Part shown: in pieces, positions 1-6,907 of the stretch
How the letters are laid out: every line of letters starts with the position of its first letter
Position numbering within the stretch: the first letter of the stretch is position 1
Origin: Bacillota bacterium
Lineage (GTDB): Bacteria > Bacillota > UBA4882 > UBA8346
Assembly: GCA_003501335.1 (NCBI GenBank)
Contig: DNPQ01000423.1
Coordinates: 1 to 9,689, forward strand
Reading direction: 5' to 3'
DNA length: 9,689 nt
The notes under the pieces: model-generated
Told to the model about the DNA's origin: nothing
Seen by the model: the letters and a program-made list of their open reading frames with translations, nothing else
Databases searched by the model: none
Translations under genes and position numbers: made by a program

Positions 1-852
1 GGGTATAGTATACGGATAGCCGTGGTCTTTGCATGTATCCCGGTAATTGTTACAACCTCCAGGCGGAGTCATGCAATAGGAATGGTAAGTAAAGAAGTTG
101 AACAAATTTGAGGAGGGCTGTAGTCTTGAATTGCTGAGCAGTTCTTCATATTGTTGTTGCTCATTGTAATATGCAGGTGCAATTCCCCCGATTACTGCAT
201 TGGAATCTATGGAACGAATGGCGCTTGCCGCATAATAATACATGTCTGTGATGGCAACGTTTTTGCTGCTATAGGGGCTATTTGTAAGATCCAGAAAATA
301 GTCGATCTCATTGTACATTTCTACCCGGGTGATCATACTTTTATATTTTTGATATACTTTCTTAACGATATCCTGGTAGACGTCCCAATCCTTAGGGACT
401 CCGGTATTGGTACCACTATAGCTGAGCCAGGTGGGACAATAGGTACTAATCGCCATTATCCTCATTCCACGGTTATATGCATCGGTAAGCCAAAACAAAC
501 CGCTCCAGTTCCAGCTATTCGGATCTTGAATGTTGTTGGTATTTGCCTTATAATAATCCAAACTAGGACAAATACTGCTGGGAATGATGTTTTCATAATA
601 AAAGTCATACCGGATAGTATTAAATCCCGCATTCTGAATCAACGGCATCACCGCACTTATGCGGTTCTCGGGAGGGTAGTGGCAAATTCCAAAAAGGTTA
701 GGCGTTTCCGTATTGATGGTCATGCCATAATCCACATACACTGTTGCATTGTTTTCCGAAGCCCATGTATTGGAAAGTAAAAACAATACACTGAACATCG
801 AAACACTTAAAAACGAAAAAATGATTTTCTTTTTGTTTTTCATAATCGACAT
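1..852 (-). CDS. Secreted clan GH-A glycoside hydrolase (GH39-like), N-terminal part, cut by window edge
   Basis: This reading frame is open from its start to the window edge and gives 284 residues, so the C-terminus is missing. A lysine-rich start and a hydrophobic stretch to about residue 31 (ending SNTWA, then SENN) form a signal peptide, so the enzyme is exported. The rest reads like a TIM-barrel hydrolase: an FNTIRYDFYY strand near residues 77-86, and VEMYNEID near 177-184, whose Asn-Glu pair (E182) fits the acid/base site of clan GH-A. The nucleophile glutamate would lie beyond the edge. GH39 (xylosidase-like) seems closest, but GH5, GH30 or GH51 relatives are not excluded and the substrate is unknown. 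Two starts are possible. ATG at 852 lies 3 bases after GGAG; ATG at 843 lies 12 bases after it and gives MKNKKK. The gene follows the transporter genes on the same strand, which suggests that it supplies the imported oligosaccharide. Confidence 0.8.
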   Translation of the reverse strand, partial: MSIMKNKKKIIFSFLSVSMFSVLFLLSNTWASENNATVYVDYGMTINTETPNLFGICHYPPENRISAVMPLIQNAGFNTIRYDFYYENIIPSSICPSLDYYKANTNNIQDPNSWNWSGLFWLTDAYNRGMRIMAISTYCPTWLSYSGTNTGVPKDWDVYQDIVKKVYQKYKSMITRVEMYNEIDYFLDLTNSPYSSKNVAITDMYYYAASAIRSIDSNAVIGGIAPAYYNEQQQYEELLSNSRLQPSSNLFNFFTYHSYCMTPPGGCNNYRDTCKDHGYPYTIP

Positions 853-931
853 TTTCTCCTTTCAATTATTCTTGAAAAGGGCTCTCTTACGAAAAATACG
901 CTTCCCCCCTTCACACAGTATTTAAGCAAGG

Positions 932-1030
932 TAGTCATCCACCCTGGCTATACCCGGCCTGCTCGTCAAGCTGAGGCATCGAAGTATCATACACGTGGGT
1001 GCATGGGAAAATACCGCCAGGATGGCTGTT
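932..1030. repeat. Tandem palindromic element, copy B (99 bases)
   Basis: This imperfect palindrome begins TAGTCATCCACCC (932-944) and ends TGGCTGTT (1023-1030) on the plus strand. The ends pair with each other: 933-939 with 1021-1027, and 944-948 (CTGGC) with 1016-1020 (GCCAG), leaving four bases (940-943) unpaired on one side. One pair (935/1025) is G-U if read from the plus strand but C-A if read from the minus strand. Copy A at 1051-1111 shares both ends and several internal blocks (CGTC, GAGGCA, ATGGG). The element lies about 80 bases upstream of the hydrolase start on the minus strand, so it could be a leader RNA, a separate RNA, or a DNA palindrome. I do not recognise a known riboswitch class in it. 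Confidence 0.6.
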
Positions 1031-1050
1031 GGTTGAAAGTATTTTTTAGA

Positions 1051-1111
1051 TAGTCATCCACCCCGATCCGTCGAGGCACATTAAAGAATAAAAATGGGTC
1101 GGTTGGCTGTT
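1051..1111. repeat. Tandem palindromic element, copy A (61 bases)
   Basis: This is a shorter divergent copy of the element at 932-1030, with the same 13-base left end (1051-1063) and the same TGGCTGTT right end (1104-1111). Its ends also pair: 1052-1058 with 1102-1108 (one mismatch), and CGA (1064-1066) with TCG (1099-1101). The inner stem differs in sequence from copy B, which has CTGGC/GCCAG, yet stays paired. That is what compensatory change in a conserved structure would look like. The unpaired bases on the left arm (from 1059) are kept too. The function is unknown. Confidence 0.55.
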
Positions 1112-1206
1112 CGACTGCTCTTTCTCTGGGTGTCAATCCTCTATCATTCATTTCTTTACCATCATAAAACTATTATAAAGTCTAACTAGGGATTGAGCTT
1201 AATTGT

Positions 1207-2538
1207 TTAACCCTTCATGCCCGTCCAGGCTATTCCCTTCTCGATTAAACCCTGACAGAAAATGAAAATCAGCAACATCGGCAGCGTAGAAACCACTAAC
1301 AGCGCCATCACCAAATTCATACTGCTCGCCATCAATTGGGATTGCTGAATCGCATTGGTATAAACCGGGATGGTCCAGATTGCCGAATTTCCACCGGCGA
1401 TTATCAGCGGCAGCAGAATTTCGTTCCAGACCGGAAGAAAGACCATCACCGAAACCACGGCAAAAATCGGGAAGGAAAGCGGCACAATCAGCTTATGAAA
1501 GATTTGAAATTCCGTAGCGCCATCGATCCGGGCAGCCTGAATCAGATCCTGGGGTAACTGATCAAAAAAACCTTTAAATAAAAAAATTACAATACCCCAT
1601 GAAGTATGCGGCAGGATGATCCCCCACATAGTACCCGTCAAGTGAAGTTTTTGTACGGTTATATAAAGCGGGACCAAAATAGCCACTTCCGGAATCATAA
1701 TCGTGGCGATGAAAAACACCAGCCATATATTGGCCCACCTTTTACTTAAAAGATGGGACAGGGTGTAACCTGCGAGTCCCCCGAAAAACAATTGTGCGAT
1801 AATGACCGAAACAGTAACAATCATGCTATTCATAAAAAAATGTTGAAAACTGTAAGTGGTAATGGTCAATACATCTGAGATCCGCCATAGCGCCCGATAA
1901 TTCTCAAAAAGTCGCCAGTAATTATTTTTTTGGGTTGTCCGCATCACTGCCCCGGATAACCATACTGCTGACTTTAGAAAAGTACTGATTTTATTTGCCG
2001 GAGTGTCCTCCGACCCTACGGAATTGCCATTAACCGGTTGGTATGCTGGGCCCGCATTACCATACCAGGTAAATACGGAATATCTCTTCTTTTTAATCTC
2101 TGAAAGCTTCATCCGCATGAGCTGGTCGGAGAAAAACTGATTGGGCACGATATTCTGCCGTCCAGCTGCAAAATTACTGGAGACGGTGTTGGCTTCATAG
2201 ATCAGGCGATGATTGCGAACACCGATAACCCGGATTTCCCCGATCGGCTCATTCTGGCATTTCTTCCAGGAAAACCAGGTCGTTTTCATCGCATCAATTT
2301 CTAATGCTTTGCGCGTCATGACGGCTGCCATATCGTAATTCAAGACCACCGTTATTTCCTGTGGTGCTTTGGGCAGCCATTTCGGCGGATAAGTGATTAA
2401 GGATAAACTATCCTTCCATGATGAATTAATCATCCAGAATAACGGAAATAAAGAGACAACAATAAAAAAGACAGTAACCAAATAGGCGGTGAACTTCAGA
2501 CTTCGTTCCCCTTTTTCACGAACCGCGGCCTGTTTCAT
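1207..2538 (-). CDS. Carbohydrate ABC transporter permease, MalG-type, with large extra domain after TM1
   Basis: This is the second membrane subunit of a CUT1-type sugar importer, 443 residues against about 280 for typical relatives. TM1 is near residues 17-37, followed by the usual SWK...YPPKWLPKAP segment. About 150 residues (roughly 60-205) then intervene before WRLFENYRALWRI, which is the normal continuation of the family. The remaining five membrane segments and the coupling motif (LIQAARIDGA, near 333-342) that docks on the ATPase are intact. The insert has no hydrophobic segment and should lie outside the membrane. ATG at 2538 is preferred: AGGAAG at 2545-2550 sits 6 bases before it, whereas the upstream in-frame ATG at 2556 lies ahead of that site and has no ribosome binding site of its own. 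No ATPase gene is nearby, so a shared MsmX-like ATPase is presumed. Confidence 0.9.
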   Translation of the reverse strand: MKQAAVREKGERSLKFTAYLVTVFFIVVSLFPLFWMINSSWKDSLSLITYPPKWLPKAPQEITVVLNYDMAAVMTRKALEIDAMKTTWFSWKKCQNEPIGEIRVIGVRNHRLIYEANTVSSNFAAGRQNIVPNQFFSDQLMRMKLSEIKKKRYSVFTWYGNAGPAYQPVNGNSVGSEDTPANKISTFLKSAVWLSGAVMRTTQKNNYWRLFENYRALWRISDVLTITTYSFQHFFMNSMIVTVSVIIAQLFFGGLAGYTLSHLLSKRWANIWLVFFIATIMIPEVAILVPLYITVQKLHLTGTMWGIILPHTSWGIVIFLFKGFFDQLPQDLIQAARIDGATEFQIFHKLIVPLSFPIFAVVSVMVFLPVWNEILLPLIIAGGNSAIWTIPVYTNAIQQSQLMASSMNLVMALLVVSTLPMLLIFIFCQGLIEKGIAWTGMKG

Positions 2539-2544
2539 GATAAT

Positions 2545-2550
2545 CTTCCT
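2545..2550 (-). promoter_or_regulatory. Ribosome binding site fixing the start of the second permease
   Basis: AGGAAG lies 6 bases before ATG 2538. It falls downstream of the alternative ATG at 2556, so it supports the shorter protein. Confidence 0.6.
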
Positions 2551-2575
2551 TTCCATGTCTAGTTGGCATGAAATT

Positions 2576-2653
2576 ACCGGTTAAACTCCGGTGTTATTTT
2601 ATATAAACAAAGGCTTTAAGCTGCCGGATCAAGGATCCGCATAAAAGTCCGGC
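2576..2653 (-). other. Hairpins between the two permease genes
   Basis: This intergenic stretch holds a 6-bp stem with a 3-base loop (CGGATC 2625-2630 with GATCCG 2634-2639). It competes with an outer stem (GCCGGA 2623-2628 with TCCGGC 2648-2653). A separate ACCGG/CCGGT hairpin lies at 2576-2580 and 2588-2592. None is followed by a clear U-tract on the minus strand, so they fit mRNA processing or stabilising structures better than a full terminator. Confidence 0.4.
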
Positions 2654-2655
2654 TT

Positions 2656-3594
2656 TTATCCTTGATTGCCTTTTCTTGAAAAATGCAATTGAATGTAAGT
2701 TACAACTGCAATCATCAGAAACATCACACAAGATATGGCGCCCGCCATTCCGTAATCCATTTCATATCCGAAAGCTTTGTTGTATATCAACAGGGATAAC
2801 ACCCGGGTGCTGTTGACCGGGCCACCCTGCGTCATTACAAACATCGGGTCGAACATTAGAAATACCGAAGAAACAAAAATGATGAATTGCATTCCGATAA
2901 TAAACCGGATATTGGGTAATATAATCCTAAAAATCCGCTGCCAAGGTCCAGCTCCGTCTATCTTGGCGGCTTCCAGAATTTCTTCCGGAATACTCTGTAA
3001 TGCGGAATAATAAATCAGCATATTCATGCCCATCGAGAACCCGGCGGCCAGTCCAAACATGCTCGGTGCCACCACCGCCACTTTGGCAAACAGCGGATCA
3101 TTCAACCATTGAAAAGGACCAAGCCCGATTTTGGCCAAATAGTAATTGAATACGCCATATCCGGGATTATACATCCACTTCCACAATACTAAGCAGGAGA
3201 CTACAGGGATTGCACTAGGAATTAAGTACAGGATACGTAAAAGTTTATTGCCGCGCCGGATGGTATTGATAAAAAGAGCAATCATAATTGGAATCCAAAA
3301 AGTCATTCCCAGATAAAGCAGGAAAAAAACCAGCACATTGCCGAAACACTCCCAAAAATAAGACGAAGTTAATAAGGACGCATAATTTTGAAAGCCGACA
3401 AATGTGCCCGGCGGATTGACAATCCGATACTCAAACAACGACATAAAAAAGGCATAAAAAAGCGGGACATATTTGAAAAGCAAGAAAGAGAATATGGAAG
3501 GCGCTAGAAACCAAACCGCCATCCAAGGAATCCGCCTTTTTTTCCGTTCGGGTTGATTCAGTAGATCCTTACTAATGATTTCTAAATTCGTCAT
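2656..3594 (-). CDS. Carbohydrate ABC transporter permease, MalF/LplB-type
   Basis: This is the first membrane subunit of the sugar importer, 312 residues, a usual length for the family. A basic stretch (ERKKRR) precedes TM1 (about 24-44). The motif FVGFQNYASLL near 65-75 is typical of the family, four or five further membrane segments follow, and the coupling motif EEILEAAKIDGAG lies near 204-216. MTQGGPVNST near 254-263 is another family signature. The start at 3594 is chosen because TTTGGAG at 3603-3609 lies 8 bases before it. An in-frame ATG at 3642 would add 16 residues but lacks a ribosome binding site. The gene sits between the binding protein and the second permease, and is probably cotranscribed with both. 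Confidence 0.92.
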   Translation of the reverse strand: MTNLEIISKDLLNQPERKKRRIPWMAVWFLAPSIFSFLLFKYVPLFYAFFMSLFEYRIVNPPGTFVGFQNYASLLTSSYFWECFGNVLVFFLLYLGMTFWIPIMIALFINTIRRGNKLLRILYLIPSAIPVVSCLVLWKWMYNPGYGVFNYYLAKIGLGPFQWLNDPLFAKVAVVAPSMFGLAAGFSMGMNMLIYYSALQSIPEEILEAAKIDGAGPWQRIFRIILPNIRFIIGMQFIIFVSSVFLMFDPMFVMTQGGPVNSTRVLSLLIYNKAFGYEMDYGMAGAISCVMFLMIAVVTYIQLHFSRKGNQG

Positions 3595-3602
3595 TTCGTC
3601 CG

Positions 3603-3609
3603 CTCCAAA
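3603..3609 (-). promoter_or_regulatory. Ribosome binding site fixing the start of the first permease
   Basis: TTTGGAG ends 8 bases before ATG 3594. This decides for the 312-residue form over the one starting at 3642. Confidence 0.6.
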
Positions 3610-3665
3610 TTTCCGATTATCTTCCCCTGGAAGCCATGTCAACCGTGATTTTTAGCAAGAGTAAA

Positions 3666-3708
3666 TGAATGGGATTCCCCGGATCCGAAACCCAAAAAAT
3701 CCCATTCA
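3666..3708 (-). terminator. Hairpin after the binding-protein gene (partial terminator or mRNA-protecting stem)
   Basis: A perfect 11-bp inverted repeat (3666-3676 with 3698-3708) with a 21-base loop lies 15 bases after the binding-protein stop codon. On the minus strand it is followed by TTTACTCTT, a broken U-tract. Such hairpins between binding-protein and permease genes usually let the binding protein be made in excess. It may reduce rather than block read-through. Confidence 0.55.
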
Positions 3709-3723
3709 GCCTTACTAGTATTG

Positions 3724-5046
3724 TTATTTCTTTAAGCTGGCATTATAATGATTAACAACTTCTTTTTGGGCCGCAACTTGAGCTTCCAGAGCAGCGGCTT
3801 TTGGATCAGCATTCTTGTCGGTCAAAACCTTCTGCATCATTTTCGCCACATATGGACTCAAGGGACCTTTCAGGAAGTATTCCAACCGGGTTTTTTCAGC
3901 CGCTTTTTGAACGCCGCCGACCAAATCCGCAGATACTCCCTTAAGGTATTTGGAAAGATCGACATCCTGGCGTACGCATAACAGATTCGGCATGATCCCG
4001 TTATCCGCCTGATATTTTAACACTCTTTCCAAGGCTTGTTTGGAAGACATGAAAGTAATGAATTTAAAAGCAGCCACTTGTTTTTCCTTGGAAATCGTGG
4101 GATTGATGATCCAATAGGAGCCTCCGGTTTGACTGGGTGATTTTCCGGACGGCCCGGCAGGTATTTGGGTGAACCCGATCTTGTTTAAATCAATCCCGGC
4201 GCCGACCAGCCAGGAGAACCAGTCGGTGGCGGCCAAAGACATAGCGGCCCTGCCTTGGACGAAATCGGTCCGGTTTTCATCAAAGCCTTGTAATACATTG
4301 TCCTGAACGCAGTTATATTTCCATTTCAAGTCTTTGTAATACTGTAATGCCGCTATGGTAGATTTGGAAGTGAATTGCAAAGTACAGCTGCCATCGGCAT
4401 TCTTCTTCGTCAGATCACCGCCGGCCTGCCAGACATAGTACTCGAAAAACCAATCACCCCAGTCCATTCCCAATAAAGCATAGCCATATTGTTGCTTGGC
4501 GCGATTGGTCAATTTTTGGGCGGCAGTGGCGAACTCAGCCCAATTTTTAGGCGGATTGACCGGATCTATGCCTGCTTCTTTAAAACGATCCTTATTATAC
4601 ATTAACCCCATCACATACATATCGTGAGGCACGCCGTATATTTTGCCGTTAATGGTACCTGCAGCCAAGGATGACGGCAGAAACTGATTCCTGTCACTAT
4701 ACTTCCTCCACATGGAAGTCAAATCAAGGCAAAAACCCTGTTTCACAAAGCCGGGCATCATCGGATAACTGGTGGCGGTGGTAATATCCGGGCCGCTACC
4801 GCCGGCCATGCCGGTGGTAAATACTTGTTGATAATTGGTTGAAGGGTTATCCACATGTTTAATTACAATATCCGGATTGGCCTTTTCAAATTCAGCCCAC
4901 AGCGCTTCATAAACCGGCTTAATCACCCCGTCATTGGTGCCGATATCCCAGGAGGTAAGCTCGATTTTCGACGCTCCCCAAACACCGCTTGTTCCAATTA
5001 GAAGGATCATCATCCCAACCAGAAACCATGTTTTTCTTTCGAACAT
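3724..5046 (-). CDS. Extracellular sugar-binding protein of the ABC importer (family 1)
   Basis: This 440-residue protein captures the sugar outside the membrane and delivers it to the two permeases downstream. Residues 1 to about 25 form a signal peptide (hydrophobic core FLVGMMILLIG, then SGVWGA). Family-1 features follow in order: FEKANPDIVIK near 53-63, GMAGGSGPDI near 79-88, a GKIYGVPHDMYVMGLMYNKD block, the DFVQGRAAMS segment, and the AAFKFITFMSSKQALE segment late in the protein. No cysteine lies at the signal cleavage site, so this is not a lipoprotein, which is unusual for a monoderm Firmicute. ATG 5046 is supported by AAGGAGG (5054-5060) 7 bases upstream. The gene has its own promoter region with direct repeats (5107-5139). 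The sugar cannot be told from sequence alone; an oligosaccharide is likely. Confidence 0.93.
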   Translation of the reverse strand: MFERKTWFLVGMMILLIGTSGVWGASKIELTSWDIGTNDGVIKPVYEALWAEFEKANPDIVIKHVDNPSTNYQQVFTTGMAGGSGPDITTATSYPMMPGFVKQGFCLDLTSMWRKYSDRNQFLPSSLAAGTINGKIYGVPHDMYVMGLMYNKDRFKEAGIDPVNPPKNWAEFATAAQKLTNRAKQQYGYALLGMDWGDWFFEYYVWQAGGDLTKKNADGSCTLQFTSKSTIAALQYYKDLKWKYNCVQDNVLQGFDENRTDFVQGRAAMSLAATDWFSWLVGAGIDLNKIGFTQIPAGPSGKSPSQTGGSYWIINPTISKEKQVAAFKFITFMSSKQALERVLKYQADNGIMPNLLCVRQDVDLSKYLKGVSADLVGGVQKAAEKTRLEYFLKGPLSPYVAKMMQKVLTDKNADPKAAALEAQVAAQKEVVNHYNASLKK

Positions 5047-5075
5047 TTCAAAGCCTCCTTTTTATTCATAACCTA

Positions 5076-5104
5076 ATCTTATTGCATATCATTTCTTTTG
5101 GTAA
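5076..5104 (-). promoter_or_regulatory. Candidate promoter of the transporter operon
   Basis: TTACCA (5104-5099) and TAAGAT (5081-5076) stand 17 bases apart on the minus strand, each matching 4 of 6 consensus bases. Weak boxes are expected for a promoter that needs an activator. The predicted start site is a few bases ahead of the ribosome binding site. Confidence 0.4.
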
Positions 5105-5106
5105 TG

Positions 5107-5139
5107 GAATTTCTTAAGACTCCACTTTGAATTTCTTAA
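5107..5139 (-). promoter_or_regulatory. Paired direct repeats, probable operator for the AraC-type regulator
   Basis: The 11-mer TTAAGAAATTC (minus strand) occurs at 5139-5129 and again at 5117-5107, exactly 22 bases apart, which is two helical turns. The proximal copy ends 2 bases from the candidate -35 box. AraC-family activators bind direct repeats of about this spacing next to or overlapping -35. The adjacent regulator gene encodes such a DNA-binding domain, so it is the natural candidate. That assignment is inferred. Confidence 0.6.
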
Positions 5140-5196
5140 TCTTTTTTACATAATCGTTACAACTCTTTAACTTTCTGAGTCTCAATCGCAAAACAT

Positions 5197-5243
5197 AAAA
5201 AAGGCTATCTCGTAAGGGGGTACAGATTAAAGATAGCCTTTTT
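5197..5243 (-). terminator. Rho-independent terminator of the two-component operon
   Basis: A perfect 13-bp stem (AAAAAGGCTATCT with AGATAGCCTTTTT) has a 20-base loop. On the minus strand it ends in a run of Ts, 60 bases after the response-regulator stop. It separates the regulator operon from the transporter operon. Confidence 0.85.
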
Positions 5244-5302
5244 AAAATTGACTCTAAGTGCCTAAAGCATTGACCTTGAGCCTTTCGATTTTTAAAATCC
5301 TA

Positions 5303-6907
5303 TTAATAACTCTCGCGAAATTTGGACGGTGGAACTCCATAGGTTCTCCGAAAGACGGTACTGAAATACGTCGGGTCTTCATATCCGACAAGTTGACCTA
5401 CTTGTTCGATGCTTATTGCTGGGTTGTGAATCAATTCCAAAGCTTTAGCCATTCGAACCCGGATGATACAATCCTTAAAACTTTCGCCACAAATCTCTTT
5501 AAATCGTTGGGAAAAATAGTTGGGATGGATGAAATAACGTCCAGCTACCCAATTCAATGAAATATTTTCATAGTAATGTTGGTTGATATAATCCTTCACT
5601 TCGAGGACAATACTTTCTCCATGCCATTCTTTCCCTGATTGAATCAAACCGATAATTGACTCTGCCTGCTGTTGCAAATAGGTCAAAGCTTCCGTCCATG
5701 AATGGAGCTGTCCAAAAAAATCGCTCCAATTTTCTTGAACCTCAAAAAACAAATCCGGAGAGGGTGCTTTCCCTCTCAAGTACTTACGGAATAAAAATAC
5801 GATTTGGATACAGAATGACTCCAAATCTTGATATAACGAATTTGACGAGGTAACCATCTTGTCAAACTGGCTTTCCAGCCATTTAAATATTTGCTCAAGG
5901 TTACCGGCATCCAAAAAACTAAATAATAGCCGTTCCTGTTCAATATCAAGCGAAACAGGTGTATGAAGATGTTGGATTTCTTGAAAATCATAAATCTGTC
6001 CATTGCCTTTCAATATTTTATTTCTGGCAGCCGATTGTGCTTGGTTATAGGACTGATGAACCGTTTGATAAGTAGCTGATGCGCCGATTCCTATTGTAAC
6101 GGGCATCCCTAATGTTACCTTCAAAACAGCGGCTGCACTTTCAACCCATTCCCGAATCAATGCCGGGCTCATCTCCATATTGGCAGTTAATAACGTCACC
6201 AGTTCTCTGAAACGGTGCATTTGTTTAAAAACAAAACCGGAAGAGGTTTCAAGTTTAGTGAAATGGTCTCCAATAATCTGCTTGCCTCGTTCCAGCATTT
6301 CATTGATGTCCTGGGGCGGATCCATTTCCCCGGAATGTTCGATCTGGATAACGATTACCTGCAAATGTTCGGGATATAAATGCTCAGCTTTAAAAAGCAG
6401 TCGAATATTCTCCGATTCTTGGATCGTTGCGGTTCCTGAAATCAGATGAGTTAATTCCCTATCATGGATCATTTCCTGAAAGGATTGATAATTGGTTTCT
6501 AAAAAATATTGATAATCTATTTTTTGACCTTCCAGGCAAAGTTCATCACGAACATTACCTAGCACCTGATTAAGTTCGTCCGCTGAAATGGGTTTTAACA
6601 AATAATCAATGACTCCCAGGCGCAAAGCTTGTCTGGCGTAATCAAAATCATTATATCCACTGATGATAATGAAACGAATCTGGGGCTGCTGTGGTTGTGC
6701 TTTAGCAATAAATTGCAACCCATCCATTTCCGGCATTCGAATATCCGTAAGTACAATATCCGGGTTTAACTCAGCGACCTTTATCAAAGCCTCCTTACCA
6801 TCGGTTGCCTCTCCGGCCAATTCCAACTGATATTGTTTCCAATCAATCTTACCGATTAATCCTTTACGAAGGATAGTTTCATCTTCTACTATCAAGACTT
6901 TAAACAT
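5303..6907 (-). CDS. yesN: Response regulator, YesN-type (receiver plus AraC-family HTH)
   Basis: This 534-residue regulator probably controls the neighbouring transporter operon. The N-terminal receiver domain (about 1-125) has the acidic pair E8/D9, phosphoacceptor D55 in LTDIRMPEMDG, S83 and K105 in DYLLKP. A middle region of about 300 residues is typical of YesN-like proteins. The C-terminal AraC-type double helix-turn-helix (about 436-534) runs from KDYINQHYYENISL through HPNYFSQRFKE to EDPTYFSTVFRRTYG. ATG 6907 is chosen because GGGAGG (6916-6921) lies 8 bases upstream; ATG 6913 would be only 2 bases from it. The start overlaps the end of the kinase gene by 8 bases, implying translational coupling. 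The gene symbol is used in the family sense only. Confidence 0.9.
   Translation of the reverse strand: MFKVLIVEDETILRKGLIGKIDWKQYQLELAGEATDGKEALIKVAELNPDIVLTDIRMPEMDGLQFIAKAQPQQPQIRFIIISGYNDFDYARQALRLGVIDYLLKPISADELNQVLGNVRDELCLEGQKIDYQYFLETNYQSFQEMIHDRELTHLISGTATIQESENIRLLFKAEHLYPEHLQVIVIQIEHSGEMDPPQDINEMLERGKQIIGDHFTKLETSSGFVFKQMHRFRELVTLLTANMEMSPALIREWVESAAAVLKVTLGMPVTIGIGASATYQTVHQSYNQAQSAARNKILKGNGQIYDFQEIQHLHTPVSLDIEQERLLFSFLDAGNLEQIFKWLESQFDKMVTSSNSLYQDLESFCIQIVFLFRKYLRGKAPSPDLFFEVQENWSDFFGQLHSWTEALTYLQQQAESIIGLIQSGKEWHGESIVLEVKDYINQHYYENISLNWVAGRYFIHPNYFSQRFKEICGESFKDCIIRVRMAKALELIHNPAISIEQVGQLVGYEDPTYFSTVFRRTYGVPPSKFRESY

Noticed and set aside
151..780. A 209-codon plus-strand reading frame
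   Set aside because: It lies antisense inside the hydrolase gene, whose frame has a signal peptide and family motifs. Its own translation shows no recognisable domain and it has no ribosome binding site.
932..1111. Integron attC sites, tandem glycine or cyclic-di-GMP riboswitches as explanations of the palindromic pair
   Set aside because: The paired GTTRRRY/RYYYAAC ends of attC are not present at both sides, and the conserved cores of the glycine and cyclic-di-GMP classes are absent.
1172..1177. TATAAT on the minus strand after the second permease, as a promoter for the hydrolase gene
   Set aside because: No acceptable -35 box lies 15-19 bases upstream, and the surrounding DNA is A+T-rich, so the match alone is not convincing.
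3614..3642. A TTGACA / TAATCG pair with 17-base spacing just before the first permease
   Set aside because: The -35 box is perfect, but the -10 box is poor and the leader would be only about a dozen bases. Cotranscription with the binding-protein gene explains the operon better.
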